A DNA stretch of 12,358 bases from Pseudomonadota bacterium (GTDB lineage Bacteria > Pseudomonadota > Gammaproteobacteria > Burkholderiales > Ferrovaceae): positions 1-12,358 of the forward strand of contig JAJZDE010000034.1 in assembly GCA_021828745.1 (NCBI GenBank). Reading direction: 5' to 3'. Positions 7,745 to 12,358 of this stretch are shown here, one piece after another (positions within the stretch are counted from its first letter, which is position 1; each line of letters starts with the position of its first letter). A program made the translations under genes and the position numbers. The notes beneath the pieces were generated by a model. That model had not been told where the DNA came from. It worked only from the letters and a program-made list of their open reading frames with translations, and made no database searches.

Positions 7745-8102
7745 TCAAATACACTCCTGCGAGGATGACGGCAATGCCGGAAATCCGGCTAACCGTCAGA
7801 GTTTCTCCCAACAACGCCCAGGCCGCCAGAGCGTTGACCACGTAGCCAATGGACAAGAGAGGGTAGGCTTGGGAAACGGGGACGCGTGAGAGCGCCAGAA
7901 TCCATACCACCACACTGATGGCATAACAGAACAGCCCCACCGGAATGGGCCATTGGGTACAAATTTTGAGCGCAATGGGCCAGAGGTTCTCCCAGGTGAA
8001 TGCAAAATGCCCCAACTGGTTGGCTCCTGCCTTGAGCAACAGTTGGGCCACGGCATTGAGTAGTACACCGGAAAGGATGAGAGAAAAACTGACCAGGCTC
8101 AT
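7731..8102 (-). CDS. Small EamA/SMR-type membrane protein, ArnE/ArnF-like flippase subunit
   Basis: The product is a 123-residue hydrophobic protein with about four membrane helices, the size of ArnE or ArnF. In E. coli these two form a heterodimer proposed to flip undecaprenyl-phosphate-L-Ara4N to the periplasmic face. The N-terminal helix has NAVAQLLLKAGA (about 16-27), and the segment LSRVPVSQAYPLLSIGYV, with its central VPVSxAYPxLS, matches the ArnE/SMR pattern. It ends GVYLIARS. The ATG at 8100-8102 overlaps the arnT stop (ATGA). The frame continues to 8225, but this stretch lies inside arnT and lacks membrane character, so the short start is chosen. Only one such gene is present; it may act as a homodimer or have a partner elsewhere. 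Whether it is the orthologue of ArnE or ArnF is not decided. Confidence 0.88.
   Translation of the reverse strand: MSLVSFSLILSGVLLNAVAQLLLKAGANQLGHFAFTWENLWPIALKICTQWPIPVGLFCYAISVVVWILALSRVPVSQAYPLLSIGYVVNALAAWALLGETLTVSRISGIAVILAGVYLIARS
7754..7758 (-). promoter_or_regulatory. Ribosome binding site deciding the TTG start of arnB
   Basis: AGGAG on the minus strand (plus CTCCT) ends nine bases before the TTG at 7742-7744, inside the last codons of the arnE-like gene. It supports initiation at a rare start codon where no ATG or GTG is available. Confidence 0.65.
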
Positions 8103-9751
8103 GTTCGGGCCACTATAACACGGTGCGCATCCCGAAACAGAATGCGCATGGGGAAACCCTGATTTTTCATGACATCGTACAAAGGTGGCGGGAGAATGGC
8201 CAAGGCCCCCAGGTCCGCGGCCCAAAGGGGTCTGAACTCTTTCAGGGTGGGAATGGCGTGTTGGGGTTCCAGACTCAGGCCAAAGGCCATTTCATCCTGA
8301 TAAGCCACGGGAATGACGGTGCGTTGCAGGTAAAAATCGAGGGTCTGGTCGTAGGTGTTCACGCTGTAGAGATGGCTGGCTGCAGCAAATCGTGGGGCCA
8401 GGCGGCGGGCGAGGGCGGCCCCGGATTGAAAGTCCGCCAGGGTATTGCTTCCGCTGATCAGCAGTTGGGTGACGAGCAGTGTACCGACGGCGACGGTTTT
8501 CAGGCTGTGGGCTGGCCGGGCGCGTTGACGGTGGGCCAGGTAGCCCAGAACCAGGGACACCGCAGCAGCAGCGGCAATCCAGGCGGAAAATCCCTGGTAA
8601 CCCATGACCATGTCCGGGTCCATTCCCAAAGACCAGCCCAAACTTTCAGGAAGGGCGGGAAACGCCAGAAGTAACGCAGTGACCCCGAAAAAAGCGCCGC
8701 CCAGGGCCAGCAGAAGAGGAGGGCTGAGCGGGAAGGGGCCCGGGCGAACGCTGAGTTGGCGAGCACCGAGCAGGGCCAGTGCCGGGAAGGCGGGGAGGAT
8801 GTAGTCAGGCAACTTGGAGCCGGACAGACTGAAGAAGAAGACGACGAAGAGGGCGTAAATGGCGAGGAAACGGGCCGGTGAAAAATGACGTCCATGATTG
8901 CGCAACAAGGCATTGCCCGTGGCGCGCAGAGCCACCAGAGTCCAGGGCCAGAGACCAACCAGCAGGATCGGGAGAAAATACCAAACCGGTTCTACCCGTT
9001 GATGGAGGGTGGTGGTATACCGGTCAAACTGCTCGTGTATGAAAAAAAACCACAGAAATTCGGGGTGCACGCGACTGGCCAACCAGAACCAGGGCAAGGT
9101 GAGCAATAAAAACAGGAGCAGGCCGGGAAAGAGGTGGAGACGTTTCCAGGGGCTCAGGTCACGGGTGAACAGGGTGTAGAGCACCAAAGTGGCGCCAGGG
9201 AGCGCCAGGGCCATGAGACCCTTGCTCATGAACCCGGCCGCCGCCGCACCCCAGGCCAGGGTCATCCAGAGACGCGAAGACGATTCCTGTTGGGCCAGCA
9301 GAAAACACCCTACCGCCAGGAACATCCAGACCGTAACCCCCATGTCGAGGGTGTTGATATGCCCCAGCGCGGTGTAATAAAAGGTTCCGATCAGGAGTAG
9401 GGGCGCGCGCCATCCGGCTTCCGTTCCGAAGAGGCGCCGGGCAAAAAAGGCGCTGGCCAGGATCCCCAAAAAACCAAGCAGGCCCGTCCAAAGACGGGCG
9501 GCCAGAGGGGTGGGCCCCAGCAGGTCGATACTGAGTGCCGTGGCCCAGTATTGCAGGGGTGGTTTTTCATAGTAGGGAATTCCATTCAGGTGGGGGGTTA
9601 CCCAATCTCCCGAAACGGCCATTTCCCTGCCGATTTCGGCATATCGCCCTTCGTCGGGCCGAGTAAGGGCGCGCGTCCCCAGCCCCAGACTCCAGATCAT
9701 TGCCAGCAGGATGATCCAGACACCGCAGGTTTTGATCGAACCGGGGTTCAA
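8099..9751 (-). CDS. arnT: Lipid A 4-amino-4-deoxy-L-arabinose transferase ArnT (GT83)
   Basis: ArnT is an inner-membrane GT-C glycosyltransferase that transfers L-Ara4N from undecaprenyl phosphate to lipid A phosphate on the periplasmic side. The 550-residue protein has the family length. A first membrane helix (about 10-28) is followed by the periplasmic RPDEGRYAEIGREM (31-44), with acidic residues expected in the active site, and by YYEKPPLQYW (60-69). Many hydrophobic helices follow, then a soluble C-terminal domain of roughly 120 residues. The start is TTG at 9749-9751. The frame is closed three codons upstream by the trxB stop, and ATG codon 18 would cut the first helix. No Shine-Dalgarno sequence is visible. 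It lies nine bases after trxB in the same frame. A broader ArnT-like transferase with another sugar is possible, but the neighbours favour L-Ara4N. Confidence 0.93.
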   Translation of the reverse strand: MNPGSIKTCGVWIILLAMIWSLGLGTRALTRPDEGRYAEIGREMAVSGDWVTPHLNGIPYYEKPPLQYWATALSIDLLGPTPLAARLWTGLLGFLGILASAFFARRLFGTEAGWRAPLLLIGTFYYTALGHINTLDMGVTVWMFLAVGCFLLAQQESSSRLWMTLAWGAAAAGFMSKGLMALALPGATLVLYTLFTRDLSPWKRLHLFPGLLLFLLLTLPWFWLASRVHPEFLWFFFIHEQFDRYTTTLHQRVEPVWYFLPILLVGLWPWTLVALRATGNALLRNHGRHFSPARFLAIYALFVVFFFSLSGSKLPDYILPAFPALALLGARQLSVRPGPFPLSPPLLLALGGAFFGVTALLLAFPALPESLGWSLGMDPDMVMGYQGFSAWIAAAAAVSLVLGYLAHRQRARPAHSLKTVAVGTLLVTQLLISGSNTLADFQSGAALARRLAPRFAAASHLYSVNTYDQTLDFYLQRTVIPVAYQDEMAFGLSLEPQHAIPTLKEFRPLWAADLGALAILPPPLYDVMKNQGFPMRILFRDAHRVIVART

Positions 9752-9760
9752 GGGCGTGGC

Positions 9761-10741
<981 letters not shown>

Positions 10742-10756
10742 TTAATTCAACCCGTG

Positions 10757-10762
10757 ATTGTA
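10757..10762 (-). promoter_or_regulatory. Possible -10 box of the trxB promoter
   Basis: TACAAT on the minus strand (plus ATTGTA) matches TATAAT in five of six positions. It would start transcription near 10750, leaving a leader of about 24 bases that includes the trxB ribosome binding site. No convincing -35 was found at 16-18 bases, so the call is weak. Confidence 0.3.
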
Positions 10763-10783
10763 CCATTGTCCCTTCGATGACTC

Positions 10784-10813
10784 TTATCGTTTCGGAGTCA
10801 GAAAGGCTATAAT
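10784..10813 (+). promoter_or_regulatory. Predicted ftsK promoter with a perfect TATAAT
   Basis: TATAAT lies at 10808-10813, with a poor -35 (TTATCG, 10784-10789, spacing 18). Transcription seven bases after the -10 would begin at or next to the A of the ftsK ATG (10820), suggesting a leaderless or nearly leaderless message. No ribosome binding site lies at normal spacing before that ATG. Confidence 0.4.
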
Positions 10814-10819
10814 CAGCCC

Positions 10820-12358
10820 ATGAGCGATTCTCCCCTTGCCCTGAAGTTGACCCGTCTGCTGTGCGAGGCCTTGTTGCTGCTGGTGGTACTGCTGGCGCTT
10901 TATCTCGCATTGTCCCTGCTGACCTATCATCGGACCGATCCGGGGTGGTCCCTGGGGTCGGCGGTCAACCGCCCCGACTGGGAAGCCTCCGTCTCCCATG
11001 TGGCCAATGCGGGTGGGCGGGTGGGCGCCTGGTTATCGGATTTTTTACTCTATCTGTTCGGATTTTCGGCGGGTTGGTTTGTGGTCGCATTGGGTTGGTT
11101 GGCCTGGCGCGGCTATCATTATCTCAAACAGGAACCGGGTTTCGCCGGGGGGAAAAAACCCGCATCGCCGGTATCCCGATACTGGTTCGTGCTGATGGGT
11201 CTGGGGTTCCTGCTGATGGTGATTTCCAGTGCAGGGCTGGAAGCCATGCGTCTGGCCGGTTTGCATTTCGAGTTGCCCCTTCAGTCCATGGGTGAAGGGA
11301 CCTGTAGTGGGGGCGGCGGTGTGCTGGGATGCGAATTGGCCAGTTGGGCCATTCAGGGGGTCGGACTGAGCGGGGCAGTCATGTTTCTGCTGTTGGCATG
11401 GGCTCTCGGGTTTTCGCTCATGACGGGGATTTCCTGGTTACGTTTGGCGGAATCTTTGGGCGCGACCTGTGAAAACCTCTTCCGCCGCTTCAATTCGAAG
11501 CGCAGTGTCGCCATCGACCGACGCGTGGGGCGTCGGGCCGGTGAACAACGCCAGACCCTGGTGCAGGAAGCCCGTAAATTACAGGAAGATCACGAACCGT
11601 TGCAGGTATTGCCGGTCACCACCCAGATCGAGCCCTCCATGCAGGCAGTACGGGAACGCCAGGTGCCCTTGTTCAAGGATCTTCCCGATTCTGCCTTGCC
11701 TCCCCTCAAATTGCTGGACGAGGCCAGTTCGGCACGGGAATCGGTGAGCCAGGAACTGCTGGAATTCACGTCGCGCCAGATCGAACGAAAATTGGCGGAT
11801 TTCAATGTCAGCGTGAAGGTATTGGCCGCCCTGCCTGGTCCTGTCATCACGCGCTACGAAATTGAACCGGCGGTGGGCGTCAAAGGGAGTCAGATCATCA
11901 ATCTGGTGAAGGATCTGGCTCGTGCCCTGACCGTCGGAAATATCCGGGTCGTGGAATCCATTCCGGGAAAGAACTGCATGGGCTTGGAAATACCCAATGC
12001 GCGGCGTGAAACCGTACGACTCTCTGAAATTTTGGGGGCGGCGGTCTATGGGGATATGGCTTCGCCGCTTACCTTGGCGCTGGGTAAGGACATTGCGGGC
12101 AATCCGGTGGTGGTGGATCTGGCCAAAATGCCCCATCTTCTGGTGGCAGGTACGACGGGGTCCGGAAAGTCTGTGGCCATCAATGCCATGATCCTGAGTT
12201 TGCTGTACAAGGCGACTCCGCAGCAGGTCCGACTGGTTCTGGTGGATCCCAAGATGTTGGAACTGTCGGTTTATGACGAGATTCCACATCTTCTGGCGCC
12301 GGTGGTGGTGGACATGAAGGAAGCGGCTCATGCCCTGAACTGGTGTGTGGCAGAGATG
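10820..12358 (+). CDS. ftsK: DNA translocase FtsK, N-terminal 513 residues (3' truncated)
   Basis: FtsK is a hexameric membrane-anchored motor at the septum that pumps DNA towards dif and activates XerCD. Translation from ATG 10820 is open to the window end. Four membrane helices are seen (about 14-35, 75-96, 121-140, 178-203), then a short charged linker (about 210-310) and the alpha/beta motor domain. The motor contains [21 protein letters not shown], the Walker A GTTGSGKS (444-451) and the Walker B strand LVLVDP with Asp476. The linker is short, as in many non-enteric FtsK proteins. The ATG is the first start codon after an in-frame stop at 10778, and the following [14 protein letters not shown] aligns with the first helix of E. 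coli FtsK. The rest of the motor and the gamma domain lie beyond the window. The predicted periplasmic loop between helices 3 and 4 holds two cysteines (162 and 171). Confidence 0.95.
   Translation, partial: MSDSPLALKLTRLLCEALLLLVVLLALYLALSLLTYHRTDPGWSLGSAVNRPDWEASVSHVANAGGRVGAWLSDFLLYLFGFSAGWFVVALGWLAWRGYHYLKQEPGFAGGKKPASPVSRYWFVLMGLGFLLMVISSAGLEAMRLAGLHFELPLQSMGEGTCSGGGGVLGCELASWAIQGVGLSGAVMFLLLAWALGFSLMTGISWLRLAESLGATCENLFRRFNSKRSVAIDRRVGRRAGEQRQTLVQEARKLQEDHEPLQVLPVTTQIEPSMQAVRERQVPLFKDLPDSALPPLKLLDEASSARESVSQELLEFTSRQIERKLADFNVSVKVLAALPGPVITRYEIEPAVGVKGSQIINLVKDLARALTVGNIRVVESIPGKNCMGLEIPNARRETVRLSEILGAAVYGDMASPLTLALGKDIAGNPVVVDLAKMPHLLVAGTTGSGKSVAINAMILSLLYKATPQQVRLVLVDPKMLELSVYDEIPHLLAPVVVDMKEAAHALNWCVAEM

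Noticed and set aside
8103..8225. Upstream extension of the arnE-like frame (41 more codons)
   Set aside because: The added residues lie inside arnT and lack membrane character; the short start gives the normal family length and an ATGA overlap.
8721..8744. Second G-rich tract with four G-runs within arnT
   Set aside because: A six-base loop and an internal GGGGCCC that would pair with itself make a quadruplex less likely; treated as coding G+C richness.

Overview
The window is chromosomal DNA from a Gram-negative proteobacterium. A TonB-dependent outer-membrane receptor, a complete set of lipid A aminoarabinose genes and an FtsK with four N-terminal membrane segments all point to a diderm. 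The divergent trxB/ftsK pair, the P-II sequence and the moderately high G+C suggest a betaproteobacterium. The exact genus cannot be read from the sequence.

Left part (1-1900, + strand): the C-terminal part of a TonB-dependent receptor ends in a clear intrinsic terminator. A stand-alone P-II nitrogen regulator gene (glnB/glnK type) follows, with a weaker terminator hairpin overlapping its stop codon.

Central part (1934-10726, - strand, read right to left): nine tightly packed genes, trxB - arnT - arnE-like - arnB - arnC - ArnA formyltransferase - ArnA decarboxylase - purE - purK. Most junctions overlap by 4-14 bases or are separated by 5-9 bases. The one real gap (89 bases) lies between the two halves of ArnA and carries a TATAAT box. 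The arn genes make UDP-L-Ara4N from UDP-glucuronate, formylate it, load it on undecaprenyl phosphate and transfer it to lipid A in the periplasm. This lowers negative surface charge and normally gives resistance to cationic peptides, polymyxin and metal or acid stress. ArnA, a fused protein in E. coli, is two genes here. The deformylase gene arnD is not in the window, and only one of the two ArnE/ArnF flippase subunits is present. purE and purK (two steps of purine synthesis) close the cluster by translational coupling.

Right part (10820-12358, + strand): the first 513 codons of ftsK, the septal DNA translocase, diverging from trxB and cut by the window end.

There is no gene-free stretch over 300 bases; the longest is 1340-1558. 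I saw no tRNA, rRNA, CRISPR array, insertion sequence or prophage gene. I found no wholly new system. The points worth a second look are the gene grouping and the missing arnD, the split ArnA with an internal promoter, two TTG starts, a possible leaderless ftsK mRNA and a G-quadruplex motif inside arnB.
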